Notes: a model not told the origin generated them from the sequence alone. DNA of 64,000 bases from JAGZHZ01 sp963929865 (GCA_963929865.1 CAWVKK010000045.1:1-64000); one strand, 5' to 3'. Numbered from the stretch's first letter, positions 35,101 through 43,106 are shown. Numbers and translations: made by a program.

Positions 35101-35431
35101 ATCCTGTCGCATATCCCGGATTTCCCTGGATTGCCGTCTTGTCATTGTTTCCCGCAATCATTGTGTAAAAGCAATCCGTATCTCCGTCGGCGAGCAGCGT
35201 GTTGACGATCGCGTCGACAGTGAGCGCAATTTCCTCTTCCGTCATCTGAAGTCCTTTTTCCAGCGCCTCTCTGGTGTAGAAATCCGGATATGTCACTGTC
35301 GTCTCCCCCAATGCCGTCTCCGGCGCTGCGACGTTGGCGTCTGCCGCCGTCATCTCTTCGGCGCTGACTGGAAATGCGCCAAGCGCCATGCTGGAGGCAA
35401 GCCCTAAAGCAATTACTTTTTTAAAATTCAT
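32141..35431 (-). CDS. Secreted GH3 enzyme with an inserted PA14 domain
   Basis: The protein has 1096 residues with a signal peptide (KKVIALGLASSMALG, cut near VSAEEM). The barrel domain comes first, with DGPAGVTSLYE, VRTGHWNRTKDTMGEDPYL, IKHYAGYGTNGDTGVN and the nucleophile region MICCDWGG near residue 305. The alpha/beta sandwich is interrupted by a PA14 lectin-like domain (about 620-750: TWTGWLEVPQSGEYSF to LAWIPAG). A fibronectin-III-like end begins after FGHGLSYTTFEY. PA14-bearing GH3 enzymes often act on longer or branched beta-glucosides; the true substrate is unknown. It has its own promoter and terminator. Confidence 0.9.
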   Translation of the reverse strand: MNFKKVIALGLASSMALGAFPVSAEEMTAADANVAAPETALGETTVTYPDFYTREALEKGLQMTEEEIALTVDAIVNTLLADGDTDCFYTMIAGNNDKTAIQGNPGYATGCPELGVPESFYHDGPAGVTSLYETTGFPVNMVLGSTFSTDLAYAYGQLEGSDNRIIGSNFQLGTQMDVVRTGHWNRTKDTMGEDPYLTGTLGAQQVAGVQSEGVAAMIKHYAGYGTNGDTGVNVTIDEQTFHEFYVTPFEYAIKYGNAASVMTTYNSIEIPGFTEENGEFTDSNDYINLDVLREIVGFKGMICCDWGGQKEMSSFQGNTMAMPSVGNNTKENIEAAIEAGEGTFDEIVQNVKDNLYAYGIAGYLYYSYSNIYYADGEARVKRDVNRDCSDSATAITLIDSYEEDYTEAYMDSANEVVKEIAESGAVLLQNNGNALPLTSEDYTGERSVAMIGIGAEYAFTGTGAERSYGVVNYIDGPYEAMQKIIGEDANVSTYVGLDLAGTTIPQEYIYTSEDGDEHGFVRTYGVVSENSGGMFGPPGSQQEETEEETESGELPEYIPGPDGTGVFASSDIWEMNGLSNESVYVQEISDTKKAYFMVKDQESGEVYELDEVAAIDPVIDFTVGIHADGRRDFENADEEDAVQPGNAITNGEAYTWTGWLEVPQSGEYSFILQSIGGDVSCTVDGQNVSSGAGDRQGTQWGWNNLISSREGMGIGNAVTMNLEAGKRYKIELTGIDMPTDLADLKDMQIRLAWIPAGQAESDYEAAVEAAKENDKVIFFAYDNTTGNSDGGGAMPWDTASEEEVTPASRSLAEDQLKLLRDVIDAAEENGNQVIVVLNTASSIALCDDTYFPEGNGWADEVDSILEMWFGGQAVGTATADLLLGEVSPSGKLPITFHKTGEDTSISYSQEAFNIATGENLERISNGAADNLKDATVAEGIYIGYRWYDKNDVEPAFDFGHGLSYTTFEYSDLNIEKTADAEYGYDVTFTVTNTGSAAGAEVAQVYLGEAEVPEGIMCAEIQLCGFERTQVLEPGESQTITVQVSERSLSYWNTLQTEYNENEDGTKDKWTVAQGERTIYVGTASDNLALSQTVTVE

Positions 35432-35476
35432 TTTCGTTCTCCTTTCTTTTGCGTCCTTTCGTTTTTTGATGAGACC

Positions 35477-35505
35477 ATTGTATCATTTGCTCTTTTTCTC
35501 GTTAA
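35477..35505 (-). promoter_or_regulatory. Promoter of the PA14-type GH3 gene
   Basis: TTAACG (35505-35500), a 17-bp spacer and TACAAT (35482-35477) with an extended TGA before it. The shared element of the other GH3 promoters is absent here. The 327-bp gap 35432-35758 also holds the terminator of the tryptophan transporter operon and a doubtful 32-codon frame. Confidence 0.6.
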
Positions 35506-35590
35506 GGCGCGCAAAGTATCGTTCGCTCCTCTGACAGTGCTTTTCGCGCTTTTGTCCAGCTTGCCGTAATGCCATCCTAACCGTCTGTCA

Positions 35591-35655
35591 AAAAAAATCC
35601 GGAAAGCCTGCCGGGAGGCGCCTGTATCCGCGCCTCCCTTTTAGAACTTTCCGGA
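35591..35655 (-). terminator. Two-tier intrinsic terminator of the trpXYZ-type operon
   Basis: TCCGGAAAG/CTTTCCGGA is an outer 9-bp stem around GGGAGGCGC-N8-GCGCCTCCC. Seven Ts follow on the minus strand. It lies about 100 bp past the ATPase stop. Confidence 0.85.
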
Positions 35656-35758
35656 GTATGTGTGCCGTCTTTTTTCTGTTGTATGTGCAGATTCTTCTCT
35701 TTTGTCTGGAAAGACTGATGTCTTGTATTTTTCCGTCATCGCCTGATGGGCAGTCTCC

Positions 35759-36532
35759 TTAGTTGCCGCATTCAATGCTGATCTGGTTAAACCGCTCTAA
35801 GATCTGATCAACTTTCACTTTCTTTTTTTCCTCCCCTGCGACGTCAATCACGGCTTTTCCCTCGTGCATCATCAGCAGCCGGTCGCCGTATTCTACGGCA
35901 TAGCGGAGATTGTGCGTTACCATAATCGTAGTCAGTTTCTTCTCCTCTACAATTTTTCCGGTCAGCTCCATAATCCGCTCCGCCGTCTTCGGGTCGAGCG
36001 CCGCCGTATGTTCATCCAGAATCAGAAAATCGATCGGCGTCATCGTAGACATCACAAGGGACATTGCCTGGCGCTGTCCCCCTGAGAGGGAACCTACTTT
36101 CACGTTCAGCTTTTCCTCCAGCCCCAGATTCAGCTGGCTTAAACATTCTCTGTAATATGAAATTCTTTCTTTGTTTGTCCCTCTGGAAAGTCCGAAAAAT
36201 TTTCCTTTATTGTCTGCCATCGCCATGTTCTCCAGGATCGTCATATTTGGACATGTCCCCATCGCCGGATTTTGGTATACTCTCCCGATTCTCTTCAGTC
36301 TCTTATATTCTTTTTCTCTTGTGATGTCATGCCCGTCGATCAAAATTTTTCCGCCGTCCACATCGATACTGCCGCAGATCAGATTCAGCATAGAGGTCTT
36401 TCCGGAACCGTTGCTGCCGATCACGGACACAAACTGTCCCTTTTCAATCGTCAGGTTGAAATCCTGAAACAGGCACATTTCGTTTATCGTACCCGGATTA
36501 TAATATTTTTCAATATGTTTCAGCTCAAGCAT
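35759..36532 (-). CDS. ABC transporter ATP-binding protein, TrpZ-type
   Basis: This ATPase of 257 residues belongs to the family pairing with ABC_sub_bind-type binding proteins (COG1101 type). Walker A is GSNGSGKTS, signature LSGGQRQAMSLVMS, Walker B LILDEHTAALDPKTAE (His replaces the usual Pro after Asp-Glu, common in this family), H-loop VTHNL. Its start overlaps the permease stop by 8 nt. With the Trp-specific T-box in front of the operon, the likely job is tryptophan uptake. Confidence 0.85.
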   Translation of the reverse strand: MLELKHIEKYYNPGTINEMCLFQDFNLTIEKGQFVSVIGSNGSGKTSMLNLICGSIDVDGGKILIDGHDITREKEYKRLKRIGRVYQNPAMGTCPNMTILENMAMADNKGKFFGLSRGTNKERISYYRECLSQLNLGLEEKLNVKVGSLSGGQRQAMSLVMSTMTPIDFLILDEHTAALDPKTAERIMELTGKIVEEKKLTTIMVTHNLRYAVEYGDRLLMMHEGKAVIDVAGEEKKKVKVDQILERFNQISIECGN

Positions 36533-37406
36533 AATGTTTCACCTTCTTCTTCCGATCCATGCTGACAATCAAAATCGCCAGGAATAATACAGCCGTGATC
36601 AGTTTCATCGCCTGCGGATTAAAAAATTTAATGGCGAGCGCCACGCACGCTTTGTACAGAATAGAGCCGACAAAGACGGCTGTTGTCGCTTTTACCTTCG
36701 GCAGTTTCTTAAACAGCGCCATCCCTATAATGACGCTGGCAAGTCCGATGACCATGGAGCCTGTCCCGGTTGAGATGTCAAAGACTCTCTGCTCCTGGCA
36801 GAACACGCATCCGCTTAATGCGACAAGTCCATTTGCGATCGCAAGCCCTAAAATTTTTACATTTCCTTTATCCTTTGCCAGAGAAGTGACAAGGTTGTCG
36901 TTGTCTCCGACAGCGCGCAGCAGATAGCCTGACTTTGTCTTTAAATATAAATCGAGCAGAATTTTGCTGATCAGCACAACCGCTAAAATCAGCGCGATCT
37001 TTGCGTAAGCCGGAACCGTATCTCCAAAGAGCTGTGTGAGCATATCGTTTTTGAACATCGTCTGTCTGGAAAAAAGAGGAACATTATTTGTTCCTGCAAT
37101 CTCCAGATTTACCGTGTACAGCGCCGTCATCATGATAATTCCCGACAGCAGATCCCGCACTTTGCCTTTTACATGGATCAGCCCTGTGCAGACTCCAGCC
37201 GCCGCTCCTGCCAGAAAAGAAATGGGAATCGTCAGATACGGATTCATCCCTTTTGTGATCAGAGCGGCCGTCACCGCCGCTCCTAAGGGAAAGCTGCCAT
37301 CCACTGTCAGATCCGGAAAATCTAATATTTTATATGTGATATAAACTCCAAGGGCAAGGATTCCATAAATAAGTCCCTGTTCTACCGCCGTAAGTATAAA
37401 GTCCAT
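36525..37406 (-). CDS. ABC transporter permease, TrpY-type
   Basis: The permease has 293 residues and eight or nine membrane helices, of the LivH/branched-chain-like BPD_transp_2 fold. It opens with EQGLIYGILALGVYITYKIL, and DFPDLTVDGSFPLGAAVTA is the recognisable motif of the COG4120 group. It forms the channel for the TrpX-type binding protein encoded 48 nt upstream. Start at the ATG with GGAGG/AGGAG upstream. Confidence 0.87.
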   Translation of the reverse strand: MDFILTAVEQGLIYGILALGVYITYKILDFPDLTVDGSFPLGAAVTAALITKGMNPYLTIPISFLAGAAAGVCTGLIHVKGKVRDLLSGIIMMTALYTVNLEIAGTNNVPLFSRQTMFKNDMLTQLFGDTVPAYAKIALILAVVLISKILLDLYLKTKSGYLLRAVGDNDNLVTSLAKDKGNVKILGLAIANGLVALSGCVFCQEQRVFDISTGTGSMVIGLASVIIGMALFKKLPKVKATTAVFVGSILYKACVALAIKFFNPQAMKLITAVLFLAILIVSMDRKKKVKHYA

Positions 37407-37454
37407 GTTTCTCCTTCCTCCGTCTCGTCTGTGCTTCTCGCCGAATGATTCTGT

Positions 37455-38462
37455 TTATTCCGCCGCAATCTCGGTAAAGATCTCCGTCGCCCGCTCTGTC
37501 ATCGTCTCTGGAATTTCGATTCCCAGATTTGCCGCAGCCGCCTCATTGATGTACAGGTTGCTCTCTGTCCGCTGCTCAAACGGCATATCCTCGGCGCTTG
37601 CCTCCCCCTTTAAAATCTTCGCCGCCATTCTTCCGGTGTCTTTTCCCAGGCTGACATAGTCCAGTCCCTCTGCGGCAAGACATCCAATTTTTACCTGTTC
37701 GATCTCGCTGCCAAATACGGGAATATTTTTTTCATTTGCCTGCTCTAGGATTGCCGGCAGAAAGCTGACCACCGTGTTGTCCGTCAGATTTGTCAGACAG
37801 TCTACTTTTTCAAGCAGGTCTGCTGTGGCAAGCGGTATCTCCGAAGTGCTTGTCACGCCTGCCACTTCAATCTCAAAGCCGTATTCCGGCGCAAGCTCTT
37901 CATACTGGGTGATGCTGTAGACAGAGTTTGCCTCGCTCGTCGTATATAAAATTCCAATTGTCTGTGCGTCCGGCAAAACCTCACGGATCATTTTTAGCTG
38001 CGCCTCCACCGGGAGCTGATCGCTCGTACCTGTCACAGCGCCGACCGGCATTCCGTCTTCCGTCGCAAGCTCTGCCTCTGCCGGGTTTGTCACAGCCGTG
38101 TAGACAACCGGTATTCCAGAATCCATCGCCGCATTGTAGGCTGCCTGGGCGCTCGGCGTTGCAATCGCACAGATCAGGTCTACGTCGTCTGCCACAAAGC
38201 TCTGCGCAATCTGGGAAGCAGTTCCCATATCGGCTGCCGCGTTGTTGATCCGTACGGTCAAATTTTTCCCTTCTTCAATTCCTTCTTCTTTTAATCCTTC
38301 CAGGAATCCTTCCCGGCAGTTGTCCAAAGAACCGTGTTCTGCAAACTGCGAGATCCCGATTGTATAAGTTTCTTCCTCCGCACAGCTTAAACTTCCTGCC
38401 GTTATCACTGTCATCGCCGTCATAATTGTTCCTGCCATCATTGCCATCATTTTCTTTTTCAT
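37455..38462 (-). CDS. ABC transporter substrate-binding protein, TrpX-type
   Basis: The protein has 335 residues, an ABC_sub_bind family (PF04392) binding protein with two Rossmann-like lobes. After a signal sequence ending SLSCAEEE (a poor lipobox, so anchoring is uncertain), it shows YTIGISQFAEHGSLDNCREGF, then DLICAIATPSAQAAYNA, TAVTNPAEAELA and VTGTSDQLPVEAQL. These match the tryptophan-linked members of the family. The T-box upstream with a TGG specifier supports tryptophan as the ligand; direct binding evidence is lacking. Confidence 0.85.
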   Translation of the reverse strand: MKKKMMAMMAGTIMTAMTVITAGSLSCAEEETYTIGISQFAEHGSLDNCREGFLEGLKEEGIEEGKNLTVRINNAAADMGTASQIAQSFVADDVDLICAIATPSAQAAYNAAMDSGIPVVYTAVTNPAEAELATEDGMPVGAVTGTSDQLPVEAQLKMIREVLPDAQTIGILYTTSEANSVYSITQYEELAPEYGFEIEVAGVTSTSEIPLATADLLEKVDCLTNLTDNTVVSFLPAILEQANEKNIPVFGSEIEQVKIGCLAAEGLDYVSLGKDTGRMAAKILKGEASAEDMPFEQRTESNLYINEAAAANLGIEIPETMTERATEIFTEIAAE

Positions 38463-38532
38463 ACTCGTTCTCTCCTTTTTTTTAAACTATCCGCCGCTGA
38501 GACAGCGCTGCTGTATGAGTCCTCCCTGAAAA

Positions 38533-38819
38533 CAAAAAAATCCGCCTCAAACTATTTCTAGTTTGAGACGGTAATAACATTCTTATTATCGCGGTACCAC
38601 TCAATTTGACATTCAAAAATTGTCCTCTCTCTCACGTACAATCATACGCTCCTGATTGATAACGGGTTCGGTTCCCGACGACACCTACTCTTTTTCTTTC
38701 AGCTCGTCCTCAAAAGCCCATTCAGCTATAACGCCCATACAGCAATCCCACCGCCTGCTGCTCTCTGTGATTTCTTTTAAAGCTTACTCCTCTTTCTCAT
38801 CGGTTTTTCTTTTTCTGAT
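38533..38819 (-). ncRNA. T-box leader (tRNA-Trp sensing) of the trpXYZ-type operon
   Basis: The minus-strand leader carries the T-box sequence TGGTACCGCG (38600-38591), which pairs with uncharged tRNA ends. It then has a terminator, CCGTCTCAAACTA-N4-TAGTTTGAGGCGG followed by TTTTTTT (38571-38533). Stem I is recognisable from GAGTAAG, a GGTGGG apical loop and a specifier loop reading GAATGG on its 3' side. The helices GCTTTAA/TTATAGC above and GAAAG/CTTTT below frame TGG as the specifier codon, Trp. It should allow read-through when tryptophan is scarce. The 359-bp gap is filled by this element. Confidence 0.9.
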
Positions 38820-38821
38820 GT

Positions 38822-40288
38822 CTATAGTCTAATACCAAATTTTTTGTTTGTCAACCTTTTTCTTTTTGATTTTATTTTTCCAGCTGTCACATTGTCCTGG
38901 CTGCATTGTCCTTTTTCGTCCATCAGCAAAATCATCGTCGTAAATACGGAACCTGCGCTGTTTGTCTTATAAACCCCGTCGTATTTTTCCACAATGCTCT
39001 TGACAACCTGAATTCCCCATCCATACAGTTCTCTCTGCGACCTGCTTGTCTGCAGATCGGGATTTTCTGCCATAGCGCCGTACAGCGCAGGTTGTTCGGT
39101 TTCAATATGCAGGTACGCTTTGCGTTTTCCAATTTTTATTCTCACAAATCCATCGCTCGCTTTCGCCGCCGTCTCAATCGCATTGTCGCACAGATTCATG
39201 ATCAGCATATTCAGATCATACATTTCTACGATTCCGTTTTCAGGTACGCTCACTTCTATCTGAAAATCCACTCCGCATTTTTGAGCCGCTCTTTTTTTCT
39301 GGTTCAAAATCAGATTTAGAATCCCGTCATCTGTGTAGGCGACCATTTCTATATCATCCGGCAAAGATCTCTTTCGTTTTTTCAGATACTGACGAGCCTC
39401 TTCATATTCTCCTGCGTCCATAAGCATCTCCATACAGTCCAGATGCGCTTTATAGCCGTGCTGAAACCGTCTTAGAGATTCGCATATCTCCATCATTTCA
39501 TTAAAATACTGCTGCTGAATTTTCAGATACGTTTTCTGCAGCATTCCTGTTTTCTGCATCTCATTTTTTTTCACTAAAAGACTGATGAAGGAATAAAAAA
39601 CGACCGGAATCATCACCCAGCTGACAGGAAGCAGAATATCCGAAAAAGACATCCGGCCGCTCTGGGAAAAAATTGCCATTGTCTTTTGCGCTGCAAAATC
39701 CTCGACCAGACAGACTCCTCCGAGCAGCATCCAATAAAACAGCGACACGTTCCCCTCCAGCTTCACAGCGCGGTCCGCCAGAAAATCTGCGATCGGTATC
39801 ATCGCAAGCTTCAGGCAGATACGCCGCGCAGAGAACAGACAGAACCATTGAAAATCCGTTGGATTTGGGGCAGTCAGGTTCGCCGCCATAATTCCCATAT
39901 GTTCCAGGGAAATCAGAATACTGAAAAAAGTAATGCACACCGTCAGTTTTTCATACCATTTCCCTCTGCACAAAAAAAGCGTATAGAAAAACGGAATGCC
40001 TATCATGGCGGTAATATAGCATACGACGTTGTTTTCGCTGACCCAGTCCACAGCCGCCAATATACAGGTAAAGCCGACCGCTCCCCAAATCCACCTGTCC
40101 CGTTTTTCTCCTCTGCGGGGTTTTGGAAGAAAAAGCTTATGGATGAAGTAAAAAAATGCAATTGCCTCTATCAGCTGTCCCACCGTGTTGACCGTCCATA
40201 CCCAGGGATTGCGAAAGAGGTTTCCGCTGCCGCTTAATTCAATCATATCCCATTTTCTTTGTCCTCCTTTCTTTTTTGATGGTATCAT
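38822..40288 (-). CDS. Orphan GHKL-type sensor kinase (AgrC-like)
   Basis: The protein has up to 488 residues and the same layout as the kinase at 18458: six or seven membrane helices, then a dimerization helix, then a GHKL domain (MLIMNLCDNAIETAAKA and a GWGIQVVKS G-box). The phospho-acceptor region reads RRFQHGYKAHL: the histidine is kept but the usual following acidic residue is Gly, which may weaken catalysis. No response regulator gene is adjacent. The start at 40288 has GGGAG 8 nt upstream; by alignment with its paralog, the ATG at 40246 (MIELSG) is an alternative. That ATG overlaps a tiny out-of-frame ORF with a better ribosome site. Confidence 0.82.
   Translation of the reverse strand: MIPSKKKGGQRKWDMIELSGSGNLFRNPWVWTVNTVGQLIEAIAFFYFIHKLFLPKPRRGEKRDRWIWGAVGFTCILAAVDWVSENNVVCYITAMIGIPFFYTLFLCRGKWYEKLTVCITFFSILISLEHMGIMAANLTAPNPTDFQWFCLFSARRICLKLAMIPIADFLADRAVKLEGNVSLFYWMLLGGVCLVEDFAAQKTMAIFSQSGRMSFSDILLPVSWVMIPVVFYSFISLLVKKNEMQKTGMLQKTYLKIQQQYFNEMMEICESLRRFQHGYKAHLDCMEMLMDAGEYEEARQYLKKRKRSLPDDIEMVAYTDDGILNLILNQKKRAAQKCGVDFQIEVSVPENGIVEMYDLNMLIMNLCDNAIETAAKASDGFVRIKIGKRKAYLHIETEQPALYGAMAENPDLQTSRSQRELYGWGIQVVKSIVEKYDGVYKTNSAGSVFTTMILLMDEKGQCSQDNVTAGKIKSKRKRLTNKKFGIRL
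38826..38854 (-). promoter_or_regulatory. Promoter of the T-box/trpXYZ-type operon
   Basis: Perfect -35 TTGACA (38854-38849), a 17-bp spacer and TAGACT (38831-38826) on the minus strand. It lies inside the last codons of the upstream kinase gene, so the two units are packed without any spacer. Confidence 0.75.
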
Positions 40289-40388
40289 ATTACCATCTCC
40301 CTCTTTTTTTCACAATTTTCCAAACGGTGCATTCGCTCTTTCTATCTGTCATTTCGCGCTCTTGTCCTGTAAAAAGGATGAAAAATTT

Positions 40389-40439
40389 TTTTGCAAAAAA
40401 CTTCAGGGCTGTCTATCTCAAAGATAGACAGCCCTGAAG
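40389..40439 (-). terminator. Intrinsic terminator of the mglBAC operon
   Basis: A perfect 18-bp stem (CTTCAGGGCTGTCTATCT and its complement, 40401-40439) with a 3-nt loop. On the minus strand it is followed by TTTTTTG and a second T-run. Confidence 0.93.
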
Positions 40440-40471
40440 CTGCATAATAAGGGTAGATTTGTATTGTCAGA

Positions 40472-41497
40472 TTATTTCTTAGCAATGTATTTACGAACGT
40501 CGATAGATACAGCCAGAATAATAATGAGACCTCTGATAATGTACTGTAAGTACGGGTCAATTCCAAGGAAGTTAAATGCATAGTTGATAACCTGTAAGAT
40601 AACAACACCGATTACAACTCCAGGGATTGTACCAACACCACCTGAGAAAGATACACCACCGATAACGCATCCGGAGATAGCATCTGTATCGTAGTTCAAA
40701 CCTGTACCTGTGTTAACAGATCCGATACGTCCTGCTTCCAGGAATGCTGCTACACCGTAAAGAACACCAGCTACGATGTAAACGCCGATGATATTTTTTG
40801 TTAAGCTTACACCAGATACAGAAGCTGCTTCTGGGTTACCGCCGATTGCGAACATGTTCTTTCCTAATGTTGTCTTGTTCCATACGATATACATAATCAC
40901 AACTGCGATTGCTGCATAGATGATCAGGAATGGCAGTTCAAAACTTCCAAAGTCAATAACGCCTGTTACAAAATTATTGAATGTGTTGTTGAAAGTGGAC
41001 AGAGCCTGTGCTCCACCTTCCTGGCTGTTGATGTAGATACATGTACAACCAAATGCGATCAGCTGAGTACCAAGAGAAACGATGAAGGCATGCAGATGAA
41101 GTTTTGCAACACCGAAACCGTTGATTACGCAGAATACCATTGCCACTGCGATACTTGCCAGCAACGGCACGATCAGCGGAAGATCGTTCTCAAATTTGTA
41201 CATTCTGGAACCATATGTAGTTGCCTGTACTAAGGAAGCTGTCACAGCGGCACTACATCCAAGAATACGACCTGCAGAAAGGTCGGTACCTGCCAACACG
41301 ATCAGACCTGCTGCACCGAGTGCCAGAATGATACGTGTTGAAGCCTGTGTCAAAATTCTCATGAAGTTTGATATTGATAAGAATCTCGGATTGATGATGA
41401 TAACTACTATCAGCATCACAATAAGAATGATATACAATGCGTAATTGAGCGCAAATTCACCGATTTTTTTTGAATCCCATTTTGCTGTTTTTTCCAT
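40472..41497 (-). CDS. mglC: Galactose/methyl-galactoside ABC transporter permease
   Basis: The permease has 341 residues and about ten membrane helices, of the RbsC/MglC family. Typical parts are ALGAAGLIVLAGTDLSAGRI, INGFGVAKLHLHAFIVSLGTQ and AIGGNPEAASVSGVSLTKNI. The C-terminal GGVSFSGGVGTIPGVVIG is the family signature. It forms the membrane channel for MglB-delivered sugar. It follows mglA by 15 nt. Codon use is clearly skewed to a few preferred codons, as in mglA and mglB, suggesting high expression. Confidence 0.93.
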   Translation of the reverse strand: MEKTAKWDSKKIGEFALNYALYIILIVMLIVVIIINPRFLSISNFMRILTQASTRIILALGAAGLIVLAGTDLSAGRILGCSAAVTASLVQATTYGSRMYKFENDLPLIVPLLASIAVAMVFCVINGFGVAKLHLHAFIVSLGTQLIAFGCTCIYINSQEGGAQALSTFNNTFNNFVTGVIDFGSFELPFLIIYAAIAVVIMYIVWNKTTLGKNMFAIGGNPEAASVSGVSLTKNIIGVYIVAGVLYGVAAFLEAGRIGSVNTGTGLNYDTDAISGCVIGGVSFSGGVGTIPGVVIGVVILQVINYAFNFLGIDPYLQYIIRGLIIILAVSIDVRKYIAKK

Positions 41498-41512
41498 AGT
41501 TTTTTCCCTGCC

Positions 41513-43024
41513 TTAAATATATTTTGCTGCGAGACGCATAATCTCTTCCTGCATTCCGCCCTTTAAGTCTTCTTTGACATCCAAAATTCCTGCCATATGA
41601 CCGTTACTCATAACAAGAATTCTGTCGCAGATACCAATCAATTCCGGCATTTCCGAAGAAACTACCATGACGCCCTTGCCTTCTGCTGCCAGCTGGTCGA
41701 TTAACTGATAGATCTCATACTTTGCTCCAACGTCGATACCACGAGTAGGCTCATCCAACAACAATACCGTAGGCTTCGTCAGCAGCCATCTTCCGATAAT
41801 GACCTTCTGCTGGTTACCACCTGATAAAGATTTAATATGGGTTTTCGTTGAAGGTGTCTTAACATTCATACTCTTGACAACCCAATTCGTATCTTCTTCC
41901 ATCTTCTTATTCATTAAGAGTCCGATCTTATTGCGGTATGCTTTCAGATGTGAGATAACTGCGTTGAACGTAATGCTCTGCAGCGGAATAATTCCTGTTG
42001 CACGGCGCTCCTCTGTCAGGAGGGCAAAACCATTCTTGATTGCCTCCATAGAGCTGTGATTGTAAATCTCTTTTCCGTGTAATGTGATCTTTCCTTTTTC
42101 TCTGTGCGCAACACCAAAAATAGTCTCCAAAAGTTCCGTTCTTCTGGAGCCAACCAGTCCTGCCACGCCGAGAACTTCACCCTCGTGGAGTTCAAAAGAA
42201 ACATCAATACAGGTAGGCATATATTTTCCGGTCAGACCTTCTACTTTCATCAAAACCTTGCCAGGTTTGTTTGTCTTTGGTGGGAAACGATCAGACATCT
42301 CACGACCAACCATCATGTTGATAATCTGTTCTGTCGTCAGATCTTTTGCCGGCGTTGTGGAAACCCACTGTCCGTCACGCATGATCGTTACATCGTCAGA
42401 GATTCTCAAAATCTCTTCCATTTTATGAGAAATGTAGATAATACCTACACCGTCTGCTCTCAGTTTGTTAATAATCTTAAATAAGTGTTCTACTTCTTCG
42501 TTTGTCAGAGAAGACGTCGGCTCGTCCAGAACAAGAATCTTCGCATTGTAAGAAACTGCCTTCGCGATTTCCACCATCTGTCTCTGTGATACAGACAAAT
42601 CACCGATGATTTGCTTTGGATCAATGTTGACCTCGAGTCTCTTAAAGCCATCGAGCGTCTCCTGATACATCTTTTTGTGATCTACAAAGCCACCTTTTCC
42701 TGGGAATTTTCCCAGCCACATATTTTCCATAACACTTCTACGAAGCACCTGGTTTAACTCCTGATGCACCATAGCCACTCCGTGATCCAGCGCATCTTTT
42801 GGGTTATTAAAATGTGTCTCTTGTCCTTCGATTTTGATTGATCCGGCATCTTTTTCATAGATACCAAACAAACATTTCATCAAAGTACTCTTTCCTGCTC
42901 CGTTCTCTCCCATCAGAGCATGAACAGTCCCTTTTCTCAACAAAAGATTGGCCTTATTCAATGCTTTTACACCTGGAAACTCTTTTTCAAGATCCCGCAT
43001 CTCCAAAAGATAACTTTCCGCCAT
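41513..43024 (-). CDS. mglA: Galactose/methyl-galactoside ABC transporter ATP-binding protein
   Basis: The protein has 503 residues: two ABC domains in tandem, the MglA/RbsA/XylG design. The first domain has Walker A GENGAGKSTLMKCLFGIYEK, signature LSVSQRQMVEIAKAV and LVLDEPTSSL. The second has a degenerate Walker A region (GLVGSRRTELLETIFG) and signature LSGGNQQKVIIGRWL with LLDEPTRGIDVGAK. It powers uptake through MglC. It is separated from mglB by a 150-nt gap holding a terminator-like hairpin. Confidence 0.95.
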   Translation of the reverse strand: MAESYLLEMRDLEKEFPGVKALNKANLLLRKGTVHALMGENGAGKSTLMKCLFGIYEKDAGSIKIEGQETHFNNPKDALDHGVAMVHQELNQVLRRSVMENMWLGKFPGKGGFVDHKKMYQETLDGFKRLEVNIDPKQIIGDLSVSQRQMVEIAKAVSYNAKILVLDEPTSSLTNEEVEHLFKIINKLRADGVGIIYISHKMEEILRISDDVTIMRDGQWVSTTPAKDLTTEQIINMMVGREMSDRFPPKTNKPGKVLMKVEGLTGKYMPTCIDVSFELHEGEVLGVAGLVGSRRTELLETIFGVAHREKGKITLHGKEIYNHSSMEAIKNGFALLTEERRATGIIPLQSITFNAVISHLKAYRNKIGLLMNKKMEEDTNWVVKSMNVKTPSTKTHIKSLSGGNQQKVIIGRWLLTKPTVLLLDEPTRGIDVGAKYEIYQLIDQLAAEGKGVMVVSSEMPELIGICDRILVMSNGHMAGILDVKEDLKGGMQEEIMRLAAKYI

Positions 43025-43065
43025 ACTTTTATCCCCACTTTTCTCTTTTATTTTCTCGTCCTGCT

Positions 43066-43106
43066 AAAAAAGGAGGGTGAGCAGACCTCTTTGCTGTCAC
43101 CTCTCC
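43066..43106 (-). terminator. Attenuator-type terminator between mglB and mglA
   Basis: An imperfect stem GGAGAGGTGACAGCA/TGCTCACCCTCC followed by six Ts on the minus strand. It would lower permease and ATPase expression relative to the binding protein, as between oppA and oppB. Confidence 0.65.

Noticed and set aside
35641..35739. 32-codon frame after the trpZ-type gene
   Set aside because: Its nearest good ribosome site is about 15 nt away, the frame runs into the terminator stem, and the product is highly charged without motif.
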